Notes under the pieces: model-generated
Told to the model about the DNA's origin: nothing
Databases searched by the model: none
What the model saw: only the letters and a program-made list of their open reading frames with translations
Shown here: positions 9,201 to 18,024 of the stretch, in pieces
Numbering within the stretch: position 1 is the first letter of the stretch
Layout of the letters: each line of letters begins with the position of its first letter
Translations under genes and position numbers: made by a program
Assembly: GCF_033955345.1 (NCBI RefSeq)
Contig: NZ_CP138332.1
Span: 620,001-684,000, forward strand
Source of the DNA: Sphingobacterium bambusae
GTDB taxonomy: Bacteria > Bacteroidota > Bacteroidia > Sphingobacteriales > Sphingobacteriaceae
DNA: 64,000 nucleotides
Direction: 5' to 3'

Positions 9201-10070
9201 TTATCTAGATCTTTTCGCTGATGGTGTTTGCTCGACATCCTGCTTATTTGCCTCGATCGTCGGTTCGGAGGCTTCTCTACCTCCCGCCAAATCGGCCGAT
9301 CGGGGGACCTTCACACTTTGCGTTTTATCTTTGGAAGCGAAGATTGCCTCATCCCTTACTTCCCTTCGATCTTTATCCAAAATATCGATCGTCTTCATTT
9401 GGGGGTTGGCAGCAAGCGTCACCGGTATCGTACGCCTGCCGATCTGCAAGTCTGCCTGCACGATATTTCCATTGCGCAAAGCTTTGGAAACTTCCTGAAG
9501 CTTTTCAGCATCTTTTAAACCCTTGATGGGATATTTTTTCAGCGAAGCTTCCAAATCATACCCGTATTCTGGACGAAAAGTGCGCATTGGATGATTACCG
9601 TAGGCATCCTTTACTTCTAGATTAAGCTTAAACCAGACAGGCGTTCTTTCCTGATTTGGAGTATTTTCTCGGTTCGGTTCATTTTTGGTTCGCAAGAAAA
9701 CATCCTTTTCTATTGCCTGACCAGAGAGGAGCTTAAACGCCTGTAAGGCAGTAACGCGGTAATCCCGCTCCAAATTAAATGTTTGCGACCGGACAATTGG
9801 ATTATCCTTTTGCTGCAAAGTGACCTTGTAGTCATTAAGGAAGTACATATCGCTGTCCTTTGATCGGTTAAAATTGATGTCAAAGCTGAGCTTTTCGGTT
9901 CGTGCTGCTTTGGGATCGACAGAATCCAGCGGCCTGTGGGTAGTTTGGATACCCAAGCTAAAATTTGGCATTTCACGTCGAATAGCGGTTTCAAGCACTT
10001 CGTTAAGCTTATTGTCGAAACCTAGGTTGTCCAATGTTTTTTTGAGGTACTCTAAATTGTTCTCGTTCAT
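9201..10070 (-). CDS. Hypothetical conjugative-element protein (289 aa)
   Basis: A hydrophilic, probably cytoplasmic protein with no membrane segment. The middle part alternates beta-rich and charged segments (NYNRSKDSD-like and NDYKVTLQQKDN), and the last 70 residues are low-complexity and rich in Lys, Asp, Glu and Ala. It lies in the minus-strand accessory block with two DUF4099/DUF3945-like proteins, which suggests a related role in element maintenance. I recognise the gene only as a type common in Bacteroidota conjugative elements and assign no function. Confidence 0.7.
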   Translation of the reverse strand: MNENNLEYLKKTLDNLGFDNKLNEVLETAIRREMPNFSLGIQTTHRPLDSVDPKAARTEKLSFDINFNRSKDSDMYFLNDYKVTLQQKDNPIVRSQTFNLERDYRVTALQAFKLLSGQAIEKDVFLRTKNEPNRENTPNQERTPVWFKLNLEVKDAYGNHPMRTFRPEYGYDLEASLKKYPIKGLKDAEKLQEVSKALRNGNIVQADLQIGRRTIPVTLAANPQMKTIDILDKDRREVRDEAIFASKDKTQSVKVPRSADLAGGREASEPTIEANKQDVEQTPSAKRSR

Positions 10071-10177
10071 GAGCTAATGGATTTAATGGTAAAATGAAAT
10101 AGATAGCAAATTGGTGTTACTCCAACGGGTGACTGATTGAAATAGAATTTTGGAAGAGATTAAAATTTGAAAAGTGG

Positions 10178-10954
10178 CTAACGAGATCGAAAACGCTCGC
10201 GCTGCTCATTAACCTGCTGATCAGCTGTAACCAAATGCGGAAAATCTTTCTTCAGCATGATTTGCAATGCGTTTTGGTAAGAGCTGCTATTGTAATCAAG
10301 CTGTCTATGAAAGCCATCTTGAAGGTTTCGTAGCTCATGGAGCATAACATGTCTGAGCTTACCATCATCTTCAAAACTTAGGATCACTCTTTCCGTATTG
10401 GATAACATGCCTTTGGGCTCTGACACGCGGTATTGGACCGTGGTATCATCATAGATGGTTACTTGCTTTCCAAGTCGGTAAGCTTCTCGTTGATCAGCAT
10501 CTAGCTCCTCGCCATTAACCATTACCGGCGCTTTTACACTGGCAGCATCATAGGCCAGGAATTCACGCGTTTCAGCGTCGTACTCCACCACCATTCGCCT
10601 AACTTTATCATCGCCAACGTTTAGCTCTACCACATGATTCGGCTGTTCACCATCCATTAGCGTTCCCATAGCCTGTTGATCAAGCAAATAATGCGGCTGA
10701 GGACTTCGGTAAACTGGATGGATGAGCAGTTCGACTTCACCTGAGTCTGTTCTGTTAAGAGATAGCTTCACTTCCATCCGAGCGATACGAAAGCTATTAA
10801 GCTCTACATCACTAATGGCGATTAAAGCAGAACGCCGTCCAGCAAACATAGCCTCTAGATCGTAGTCGTCGATAGCTACCTTTTCATTATTGAACAGATT
10901 TAGTGATTGCAGCGCTTCACGGGGAAGCTCTGCTTCTTTAAATAAGTAGTGCAT
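10178..10954 (-). CDS. DUF4099/DUF3945-type conjugative-element protein, copy 1
   Basis: The N-terminal segment (LFKEAELPREALQSLNLF, then LEAMFAGRRSALIAI) has the pattern of DUF4099, and the middle (VMVNGEELDADQREAYRLG) that of DUF3945. It is soluble and 258 residues long. The gene at 11961-12770 has the same order of motifs (PVGELRKLGLL, DALLAGHRTDLI, AMINGEKLSDLQKEQYRNG) and is a clear paralogue. Proteins of this type are frequent beside mobilisation genes in Bacteroidota, with no established biochemical role. The C-terminus is charged (NEQRERFRSR), much like the other copy (KSRSR). Confidence 0.75.
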   Translation of the reverse strand: MHYLFKEAELPREALQSLNLFNNEKVAIDDYDLEAMFAGRRSALIAISDVELNSFRIARMEVKLSLNRTDSGEVELLIHPVYRSPQPHYLLDQQAMGTLMDGEQPNHVVELNVGDDKVRRMVVEYDAETREFLAYDAASVKAPVMVNGEELDADQREAYRLGKQVTIYDDTTVQYRVSEPKGMLSNTERVILSFEDDGKLRHVMLHELRNLQDGFHRQLDYNSSSYQNALQIMLKKDFPHLVTADQQVNEQRERFRSR

Positions 10955-10973
10955 AGATTTAAGGATTATTTGT

Positions 10974-11540
10974 TTAGAAATTGCCCTGTAGTTCTAACAG
11001 GAACTTAATTGGATCAATATAGTGCGTACCAATCCGCACACTGAAATGTAGGTGAATCCCCGTTGCTCTTCCCGTTCGTCCCAGGATGCCGATGTCCTGT
11101 CCAGCGCGCACCTTGTCACCAACGGCCGCAACACAAGCAGAGAGATGCCCGTAAATGCTGTGGACGCCTCCATGATCGATTCGAATAAATATCCCCAGCA
11201 AGGGATGCTCTCCGGTCTCGACCACAATGCCTCGATACATTGCCATCACAACGGGATCATCAGCAGTAAGGTCAACGCCATTATGAAAACTAGTCCTACC
11301 AGTTACCGGATGTCGACGTATGCCAAAAGATGAGGTAGTCTTTGGCTTGCGCAACGGACTACAAACGACGATCGTTTCCATCGAATCTACCAAAGAAGCC
11401 TTTCGATCATAACTACTACCCTCATGTACTGTATGTTTTTTAGATGTCGGTAACTTCGCCGTAACCTGCCCATACGCATTATAAGCTAGTCCCATGAAAA
11501 ATACTATTACTAGTAGCATGCAAAGAAAAAGTTTAACCAT
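10974..11540 (-). CDS. M23 family metallopeptidase (cell-wall hydrolase of the transfer apparatus)
   Basis: LytM-type zinc endopeptidase. The metal and catalytic motifs are FHNGVDL (H-x3-D), IYGHLS and GIHLHFSV (H-x-H). The ATG at 11540 gives a proper signal peptide (MVKLFLCMLLVIVFFMG), whereas a GTG at 11606 would add 22 residues with a second hydrophobic stretch and is less likely. These enzymes cleave peptidoglycan cross-links, and in a conjugation locus they probably open the wall for the secretion channel. The gene is 20 bp from copy 1 of the DUF4099-like pair. Confidence 0.85.
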   Translation of the reverse strand: MVKLFLCMLLVIVFFMGLAYNAYGQVTAKLPTSKKHTVHEGSSYDRKASLVDSMETIVVCSPLRKPKTTSSFGIRRHPVTGRTSFHNGVDLTADDPVVMAMYRGIVVETGEHPLLGIFIRIDHGGVHSIYGHLSACVAAVGDKVRAGQDIGILGRTGRATGIHLHFSVRIGTHYIDPIKFLLELQGNF

Positions 11541-11617
11541 AATAAAGGAGATCAAGTATTTTTTATGCGCGTAAAACCAAAGCGCAGCCAGTAGCGTAGA
11601 TAGCACTAAATAAATAG

Positions 11618-11625
11618 TACATTTG
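11618..11625 (+). promoter_or_regulatory. Bacteroidota -7 box (TACATTTG) upstream of the 74-aa gene
   Basis: TACATTTG fits the TAnnTTTG consensus and lies about 54 bp before the ATG at 11679. No good -33 TTTG/TTG is present at the expected distance, so the assignment is tentative. Confidence 0.4.
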
Positions 11626-11678
11626 TAGCAACCAATATTAATATATCTTTTATTAATGAATTTTAACCTGATAGAATC

Positions 11679-11903
11679 ATGGACAGAATAGGTGGAAACA
11701 ATCCGCTAAGGCAAATGGTCCTTCGCGGGAAAGCACGGGAAGATTTCTTCGCATGGCAAAAAGCCAACTTCCAAACGGATCCCGTTAATGTGGATCTATG
11801 GCTAATTGGCCTACAACTGGAACTATTTAGCCAGTTTTTCAGGAAGACCATCCGGCATGCCAATGATTTTTATGAAGCACTGGATGCTTACAACAAAACC
11901 TAA
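11679..11903 (+). CDS. Hypothetical 74-aa protein on the opposite strand to the tra genes
   Basis: This is the only plausible plus-strand gene within the minus-strand conjugation block. It starts at an ATG preceded by a TACATTTG box. The product is compact and helical (KAREDFFAWQKANF, then LWLIGLQLELFSQFFRKTIR), without a signal peptide. Thirty-seven bases of its 3' half (11796-11832) are repeated imperfectly just after its stop (11906-11942). The opposite strand also has an open frame but with poorer composition. It could be an antitoxin-like or regulatory peptide; nothing in the sequence proves a role. Confidence 0.5.
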   Translation: MDRIGGNNPLRQMVLRGKAREDFFAWQKANFQTDPVNVDLWLIGLQLELFSQFFRKTIRHANDFYEALDAYNKT

Positions 11904-11942
11904 GTCTTTGGCTAATTGACCTTCAAGTTGAACTATTTAGCC
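11796..11942. repeat. 37-bp imperfect direct repeat around the end of the 74-aa gene
   Basis: 11796-11832 and 11906-11942 match at 32 of 37 positions (by eye). The second copy is in a different frame and lies beyond the stop codon, so it is a DNA-level duplication. Both contain GGCTAATTG, a word also common at 28.7-29.2 kb. Confidence 0.7.
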
Positions 11943-11960
11943 TAAAGACAGCATAGCGAA

Positions 11961-12770
11961 CTAGCGAGACCGGCTTTTCCCCTGATCATGCTGCTGCTGC
12001 TTGTCTAGATCATGTCTCGGATCAGCAGCATAATTTTGGAGCATCACCGGTTTATTTCGCTCTCGCTGTTGCATATCCTGAAGTGCTCTTTGGTAGCCTT
12101 CGGTATAAGGATCTTTTTGTTTGGACTTAATACCGAATAGATTACGGAGACTTCGAAGCAATAGATAAGAAATACCACCATCAAGGACGAGCGAATACAT
12201 CAGCGCTTCCCGATTCGAGGTGACACCACTACGGCTACTTGCTCTGCGTTGTAAGCGTGTCCCATCGGAAAGTTCAACAACAGATCCATTTCTGTATTGC
12301 TCTTTCTGCAAATCAGACAGTTTCTCTCCATTGATCATCGCCGGCACTCTTATTTTATCCGGGTCGGCAGCGATAAACTCCCTCGTTTCCGAATCGTACT
12401 CGATCACATAAGATTTACGCTTACCGTCATTTTCCATATAGGTTTTCAGCACATGGGTCAGTTTTCCCTGTTCAAGCTGTTCCGCTTCGGCATCCAATAA
12501 AAGCGGATGTTTCTTTACATCACGGTATATGGGGTGAAGCTGTAACGTGATATGTCCATCTGGCATTCTTTCCAAAGACAATTTAGCGTCCATTTTCTTG
12601 ATATGAATACCATCAGCATTAATATCCTGCAAAGTAATGAGATCCGTACGATGTCCTGCTAACAAGGCATCCATATCGGCCTCAGATAACCTTGGTTTGC
12701 CATTATTAAGCAATCCCAGTTTACGTAATTCTCCTACAGGAATATCCTGTTCATTGAATAGTTTGTCCAT
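11961..12770 (-). CDS. DUF4099/DUF3945-type conjugative-element protein, copy 2
   Basis: A 269-residue soluble protein paralogous to the 258-residue protein at 10178-10954 over most of its length: the N-terminal LFNEQDIPVGELRKLGLL, the ALLAGHRTDLI segment, VIEYDSETREF (VEYDAETREF in copy 1) and MINGEKLSDLQKEQYRNG. The C-terminal tail is rich in Asp, Gln and Arg. It is 174 bp downstream of the coupling-protein gene and lies between it and the M23 peptidase. Its placement inside the transfer operon suggests a role in mobilisation or element stability, but none is known for the family. Confidence 0.75.
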   Translation of the reverse strand: MDKLFNEQDIPVGELRKLGLLNNGKPRLSEADMDALLAGHRTDLITLQDINADGIHIKKMDAKLSLERMPDGHITLQLHPIYRDVKKHPLLLDAEAEQLEQGKLTHVLKTYMENDGKRKSYVIEYDSETREFIAADPDKIRVPAMINGEKLSDLQKEQYRNGSVVELSDGTRLQRRASSRSGVTSNREALMYSLVLDGGISYLLLRSLRNLFGIKSKQKDPYTEGYQRALQDMQQRERNKPVMLQNYAADPRHDLDKQQQHDQGKSRSR

Positions 12771-12944
12771 AAAATGACTGTTTTGTTTTTTACGCTAGCT
12801 AATTAATCCCCATGAATATTAAAGGGGATTGATTAAGATGCAGCGCTGATGCTGTAAACCGATAATGCATATAGATGGCAATCTCACTTAAAAAATGTAG
12901 CTCTATACGCCATTACTATGATTTTTGCCATCGGCATTAGCGAA

Positions 12945-14936
12945 TTATGCATTGTTCGCTGGCCGGAATCCCATCACGATCTCCGCGACCTCGGAGTTGA
13001 TTTGGGCAAAATTCGCCAGTAGGATTTCCTCCTTTTTGCCAGCAAAATCATAAAACATCGGTAGATCACGATATTGTGCTTCCTCCTGCTTGATCGCCTT
13101 TACGTCTAAATTGATCCGGCAGTTGATCGCCGATGGCTCATATTTGCCCGTGTAATCTTCAACAGCGTCCGAGGCCAGCATACCTACCATCTCCCCCGCT
13201 TTGAGGGCGGCAATCTTTCCCGCGGGGATGAGCGGTTCCAGACGTTCGGAAATCGATACAGAAGTTTTGTTACGATCTATCGAAAGGCCTTCGCTGACCT
13301 GCTTGACCTTACCAAAAATGCGCTCTAGCCAATCAAGCGTCTCTTTATTACGTACCGATCCAGAAAGTACATTTCCCACCACGGCGGTAATTGATGTTGC
13401 CGTCTCCTTGCCATACTGTTGCTTGAACTGGGGAAGCTCTTGAAGCCCCAGCAGCACAGCAACCAAATTACTTCGCGCCTGGGCAATCAAGTTTTCGATC
13501 TTATGGGCATATAGCGTAGGCGCCTCATCAATTATCAATCCCACCGGCTTATTTCCTCGGGAGTTCACCAAACGTGTTATGCGGTTTAAGATGACTGAGT
13601 AACAGGCCGAGTTGATGCTTTGCGTGTTAGGGTCATTGGCCAGCACCAAGATGGATGGATTACGTGGGTCACTGATCTTCAGCTCAAAATCATCGCCTGA
13701 AAACACCCAAAAGGTTTCTTTGGTAGCAAGACGACTGATAAAAACCTTAAGCGTTCCCACCTGCCCCTCGAGCTGGTCAAAGGCTCTGGCCTTGAAGGCT
13801 GTCATAAAGGGAGAAAGCAACGATTCTAGCTCCTGATTGGAGAACAGCACCGTGAAGATCTCCTCATAAGAGCGATTTAAAAAGGCAAGCACATGTGGGA
13901 AGCTGGAATAGCGACCATCCTCATGTTTAGCAAAAAAATAGATGCAGGAAGCCAGAAAGTTGATCGCCGATTGCGTAAAGAACTGGTCACTCCCGCCCGA
14001 CTTATCCCCTTTCTTCATCGCTTCCACCAACGCCTCGGCTGTCTCGGATGCATCGGCTAAAGATTGCAGGTACTCACTTCGCCAAGGGTTCAGTCGCCTA
14101 CTCTTCTCGGGCTCAGTTAAATTAACCACATGGAAGTCGTAGTCCTCACACTTGCCTCCCTGCTTAGCCAGCAGGTAGTGGTAGTAGGCCACCTTTCCCA
14201 GATCGGGAAACTTAAAGTCGTAGATCAGCATGGTAAATTCTAGGGCAACAAACTGCCGGATCACCGGCATCACCACCCCAAAACTCTTCCCACTACCCGG
14301 GGTACCGATTAGCAGCGTCCCGCGAAACACATTCTCCAGCACCACGTAGCCCTTGCGTACCTTGCCTTTATAATAGAACAGCATCGGAATATTAACAACA
14401 AAGCGTCCAAGCTTCGGTTTGGTGCGCTGCATAAAAGATTCCCCTTCGATGTTCCACCTATCCTTTCCTAGTTTGGAGCTGATCACTTTGGACATATTAT
14501 CCAGCGCAAGGTGTAGCAAGACTGTTCCTGCAATGGTCAGCAGTACATACCCATTTTTAAACCAAACAATCGCAGCGACAGTTGTATCTCCAAGTTGGTC
14601 GTAAGCCCATATGGAAACCAATAAGAAAAACAGTCCCAAACAAAAAGGTAAAGCAATGGCCTTTCCAACCTCCAGATCCTTCTTTTTACGGCTTAACGTT
14701 CCAATCGACACAAGCGCAATAATCATCAGCGTAAAGAGTTTGCAGTAAAACGGATGCTGGTAAATCTTGAATACCAGTAGTTTTCCCAAGATCATTGTAA
14801 CCGCATGACGAGCTCCCCCTGCTAGCTCCAATATATAGTCAGCACCAACAAAACACAGGATATCGAACAGTACGAGCACGTAAATAGCAAACTGCAAGAA
14901 GCGGTGCAAGGACTGCTGCTCTTTAGATTCTTCCAT
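12945..14936 (-). CDS. mobC: Type IV coupling protein (VirD4/TraG family; MobC of Bacteroides elements)
   Basis: 663 residues with four hydrophobic stretches in the first 150 residues, then an FtsK/VirD4-type ATPase. The P-loop is TPGSGKSFG (about 211-219) and the Walker B segment is GLIIDEAPTLY near 469. Coupling proteins bind the relaxosome and pump the transferred strand into the type IV channel. In Bacteroides conjugative transposons this role belongs to MobC, while the name TraG is used for the VirB4-like ATPase. The long N-terminal membrane region is typical of the Bacteroidota form. The start codon is ATG, and TraN lies 44 bp upstream. Confidence 0.92.
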   Translation of the reverse strand: MEESKEQQSLHRFLQFAIYVLVLFDILCFVGADYILELAGGARHAVTMILGKLLVFKIYQHPFYCKLFTLMIIALVSIGTLSRKKKDLEVGKAIALPFCLGLFFLLVSIWAYDQLGDTTVAAIVWFKNGYVLLTIAGTVLLHLALDNMSKVISSKLGKDRWNIEGESFMQRTKPKLGRFVVNIPMLFYYKGKVRKGYVVLENVFRGTLLIGTPGSGKSFGVVMPVIRQFVALEFTMLIYDFKFPDLGKVAYYHYLLAKQGGKCEDYDFHVVNLTEPEKSRRLNPWRSEYLQSLADASETAEALVEAMKKGDKSGGSDQFFTQSAINFLASCIYFFAKHEDGRYSSFPHVLAFLNRSYEEIFTVLFSNQELESLLSPFMTAFKARAFDQLEGQVGTLKVFISRLATKETFWVFSGDDFELKISDPRNPSILVLANDPNTQSINSACYSVILNRITRLVNSRGNKPVGLIIDEAPTLYAHKIENLIAQARSNLVAVLLGLQELPQFKQQYGKETATSITAVVGNVLSGSVRNKETLDWLERIFGKVKQVSEGLSIDRNKTSVSISERLEPLIPAGKIAALKAGEMVGMLASDAVEDYTGKYEPSAINCRINLDVKAIKQEEAQYRDLPMFYDFAGKKEEILLANFAQINSEVAEIVMGFRPANNA

Positions 14937-14979
14937 GTAAACTAGTTTTGAGGTAAAAAATAGCCTAGCGGCAGCTTTC

Positions 14980-15819
14980 CTAAAATGTATCGGCCTCGAG
15001 AATATCCTTGTACTTGACTTTCAGATCAAGCGTCCGCCCAGAAAGTTGCTTTTCGGAAAGCTGGATATGCAAGATTTTATTCGCCGGAAATGTCATCTTT
15101 TTTAGCACATAGATATTCCGAAAACTGCGTTTAAAGGTTCCTTGGCCATAGAGCTGCCAGATAGGTTCCACTTCTATAGCCTGTACATTGGTGGCCTTGG
15201 TGATTTTACGGTCTTCGATCTTCATACGCACTTGGTCAATCTCGTAACTCAAATTTGTGCTGTTAGTCGCCGTGATATCCAGTAACACCAGATCGCCCAC
15301 CGTGTAGACCGCATTTAATTGCATGTTCACACCATGCGCCTTTACCTTTCGAAGTGGTCGAAACCTGCGAATAGAAAGCATCGTAAGCGCGCGCTTGCGA
15401 AGTTCACTAGTAGGAATAGTAGCCATACTTACCAGTGGCTTGATATCCTCGGGCGAGATGCTGTAACTCGCCGGAATAAAAGAACTGCCTGCCCTGTCGC
15501 TAAAGGAAAGTTCATACTGTGCCATAAAGCTCTCACCAACGACGGTGAGCACGCCAAGACTTCCTTCAACGTCACTAAAACCCTGCGCTACGGAATCAGG
15601 CTTCCACTTTAAGCGGAGCACATTTTCTTGGGGCAGATCGCCGATCACCTGGTTGGAGGAAATGTCCACATAGCTGATCGGTTCGGGCGAAAGGATGTGA
15701 AGTGATACTTCTTTTTCGAGCAGTATCTGCGGCAACTGGCTTCTGAAGGTTGCCGGCTGCTGAGCAACAAGCGAAAGCATGGCAAAGCATGCCAGCATAG
15801 ATAGCAAAAATGATTTCAT
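14980..15819 (-). CDS. traN: Conjugative transposon protein TraN
   Basis: A 279-residue exported protein with a signal peptide (MKSFLLSMLACFAMLSLVAQ). The body is beta-rich, with the central LLDITATNSTNLSYEIDQVR and RSFRNIYVLKKMTFPANK that I associate with TraN/DUF4138. TraN is thought to be an outer, VirB9-like part of the mating channel. It lies 20 bp downstream of TraM in the traK-L-M-N order characteristic of CTnDOT-like elements. Confidence 0.88.
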   Translation of the reverse strand: MKSFLLSMLACFAMLSLVAQQPATFRSQLPQILLEKEVSLHILSPEPISYVDISSNQVIGDLPQENVLRLKWKPDSVAQGFSDVEGSLGVLTVVGESFMAQYELSFSDRAGSSFIPASYSISPEDIKPLVSMATIPTSELRKRALTMLSIRRFRPLRKVKAHGVNMQLNAVYTVGDLVLLDITATNSTNLSYEIDQVRMKIEDRKITKATNVQAIEVEPIWQLYGQGTFKRSFRNIYVLKKMTFPANKILHIQLSEKQLSGRTLDLKVKYKDILEADTF

Positions 15820-15838
15820 AGAAAATTTGTGAATGGGT

Positions 15839-17014
15839 TTAGAACTGTGTTTTTAACTGCTGGGGATCGATCAGGTAAACGATTGTGCTGTACTTGATCT
15901 TGGCCTTGTTCTGGCGGATCATCTTACTGACCGCCGTGCTGGTTGACTGGAATACCTTCTGTACCATGCTCATGGCCAGTTGGCTATTAGTTTCCATTTG
16001 CTGCATGGTGATGCCCTGCGAGGCGTTACCGCCAAGCTCCTTGGTAAATTCTCGAAACTCGGAAGCCGGTACGAAAAGACCGCGCATGCCATCATGGTCA
16101 TAGACCTCCAGATTGATGGGCAAGATCTGCTCGCCAATCATGGCTGAAGTAATCGTCAAGTTGACCCGCTGTCCAGAAAAACCCGATATCTGCGCATACA
16201 GATAACTACCTTTTTTTATCGGTACGCTACCTACCACGATGTCTTCCAGCAGACGAATACGCAACCGCGAACCGACATAGCCCGTGATGTTCTGGTCAAT
16301 TATGGCCGAGATAAAGCTTTCCGATTTCGCTGGCACGACCGTATTGAAGCCATCCGTGTGCCCAGCGGCCTTACTAACCATTAGCGCAGGCTGGGACTTT
16401 GCCAAAGCCAACTGCTCTTGCTCCAAATCCTTTCGCTGCTGCTCGGCCTGGTAATCCGGGTCGTTTGCTTTTCCCATACTATCGACCAGCGCCATTTGCT
16501 TACGAAACAAGTCCATAGGGTCTTCGCTAACTTTAACGGTCTCCCCGGTAGCTGACCGCTGTGGAGCGGACAGCCTTGCCAAAGCTTCCTCCATCGCGCG
16601 ACCTTCCGCGTCAAAGGAAGGTCTTTGGATGGTTGCACTCGGAAAGCCCTTTTCCTGCGCTGGGCTATACCTATTTTTCATGGCTCGATCGATCGAGTCG
16701 AGCATTTCCCGCTCGCGCATATTATACAGCGTCCCGGGCACTTCCTTCTCCGTTTCCTCTTCTTGGATCAAGCCGACAGCCGTATAACCATCAGCCTGAC
16801 GATACTGGTTACGGTAAGCATCCAGCTTTCCTGAAAGGGCTTTATCACGCACCTGAACTGATACATCGGCCACTCCAGTCTGCAGGGAGTCCTTGCCCGC
16901 TTGGGGCAGTTCCTGCTTATCGAAAGTCGACTTATAGATATAAAAGAAGATAAATAAAAAGGGAAGCAAGATCAGCGGCACAACGTACCGCGGTTTATTA
17001 ACATCTATTTTCAT
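15839..17014 (-). CDS. traM: Conjugative transposon protein TraM (VirB10-like)
   Basis: A 391-residue protein with an N-terminal membrane anchor (LILLPFLFIFFYIY, about 15-28), a long charged and Pro/Ser-rich linker, and a C-terminal conserved domain (from IIDQNITGYVGSRLRIRL to VYDHDGMRGLFVP). Single-anchor, linker and C-terminal domain is the layout of VirB10-type scaffolds, and this is the TraM signature in Bacteroidota. The start overlaps the end of the preceding gene by 4 bp (17011-17014), indicating coupling. Confidence 0.9.
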   Translation of the reverse strand: MKIDVNKPRYVVPLILLPFLFIFFYIYKSTFDKQELPQAGKDSLQTGVADVSVQVRDKALSGKLDAYRNQYRQADGYTAVGLIQEEETEKEVPGTLYNMREREMLDSIDRAMKNRYSPAQEKGFPSATIQRPSFDAEGRAMEEALARLSAPQRSATGETVKVSEDPMDLFRKQMALVDSMGKANDPDYQAEQQRKDLEQEQLALAKSQPALMVSKAAGHTDGFNTVVPAKSESFISAIIDQNITGYVGSRLRIRLLEDIVVGSVPIKKGSYLYAQISGFSGQRVNLTITSAMIGEQILPINLEVYDHDGMRGLFVPASEFREFTKELGGNASQGITMQQMETNSQLAMSMVQKVFQSTSTAVSKMIRQNKAKIKYSTIVYLIDPQQLKTQF

Positions 17015-17421
17015 GGTAAATTATTTTTAGGTTGCATGGATCGCTGAAGGGATTCAAACTTGTCTAGCGCACCAATTAAAGCAATACTGTCCGAGGAGCT
17101 CAGGCTATCTTTTTCGATCAGCGCCCCTATTTCGGCTTGTAATGCTAACACCCTGTTAAGAGCACCATAGGTTTCTGCGAAGGAAGGCAGTTTGGCACCA
17201 AGGGTATCAAGCAGCATAAACCTAGGACGTGGAGACTCAAAAGCAGCCATATTGATATCAGCCCTTCTGGCGCTAAACACCCAAACAGCGGAAATGACCA
17301 TGCAGAAGATCATGGCTGCAAAAAGATACGCTGGATAGCGAGTTAGCACGAGCGAAAGCTTCGTCCTTAATGCCTGCCACAACCTACCTTCTAACGGATT
17401 AGAGTGTGTTTTTTTGGACAT
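17011..17421 (-). CDS. TraL-position small membrane protein
   Basis: 136 residues with one hydrophobic stretch (YPAYLFAAMIFCMVISAVWVF, about 29-49) and a helical C-terminal domain. It lies between TraK and TraM and overlaps both (23 bp with TraK, 4 bp with TraM). By position and size it matches the TraL slot of Bacteroides conjugative transposons, but TraL sequences diverge strongly and I see no diagnostic motif, so no symbol is given. Confidence 0.72.
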   Translation of the reverse strand: MSKKTHSNPLEGRLWQALRTKLSLVLTRYPAYLFAAMIFCMVISAVWVFSARRADINMAAFESPRPRFMLLDTLGAKLPSFAETYGALNRVLALQAEIGALIEKDSLSSSDSIALIGALDKFESLQRSMQPKNNLP

Positions 17422-18019
17422 TTTGTAGATCTTTATTTTCCAATGTTTTCCATTTGGTGATCAGCACCGCATGGGGATTGTTCTCTGAGCGAATCTCTAG
17501 ATCACTCAAGTAGCCTTCGGTGACTAGCGAGCGTGTGATGGTAGAACTACGCCGATCAATTTTCTGGGTGCCGTAAAAACGGAAATAACGAGTAGGCAAA
17601 TCCAGCACAATACTGTCCGTACGTATCGTCAGCACAGCGCTGGAGGAAAGAATAGAATTAAAGAATCCCTTTTCTTTGAGATTATTGTACTGCAGGGCAC
17701 CGCTCTCGTCGATTAGATACATCGCCTGCTTCATCTGGTATTCAATAAACTTATCGTCCGGCGTTAAGGAGAAGAACAAGCTATGAAAGCGCCCAATGTG
17801 TGAGCGGTATTCTGCTGCGCGGTTCATTTGCACATCGGTCTGTGAAGCGCGCATCGGGACATTCCCCGAATCCATGATGTAAATGCTCTGTCGAGCTGAG
17901 GCTACCTGCCTGTAGGCAAAAAAAGAAACGATCACGCTGATCAGCAGCGATACGACAAGGCTTCCCCCTGCAATAAAAGTGGCAAGGCGTACCTTACCCT
18001 CGATGTTTTTAATAATCAT
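17399..18019 (-). CDS. traK: Conjugative transposon protein TraK (VirB8-like)
   Basis: 206 residues: a short cytoplasmic start (MIIKNIEGKVRLATFI), one membrane helix (LVVSLLISVIVSFFAY), then a periplasmic domain with AAEYRSHIGRFHSLFFSLTPD and KQAMYLIDESG, which is characteristic of TraK. VirB8-type proteins nucleate the mating channel. TraJ starts just upstream on the same strand, and its stop is 5 bp from the TraK start. Confidence 0.92.
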   Translation of the reverse strand: MIIKNIEGKVRLATFIAGGSLVVSLLISVIVSFFAYRQVASARQSIYIMDSGNVPMRASQTDVQMNRAAEYRSHIGRFHSLFFSLTPDDKFIEYQMKQAMYLIDESGALQYNNLKEKGFFNSILSSSAVLTIRTDSIVLDLPTRYFRFYGTQKIDRRSSTITRSLVTEGYLSDLEIRSENNPHAVLITKWKTLENKDLQNVQKNTL

Positions 18020-18024
18020 AGCAG

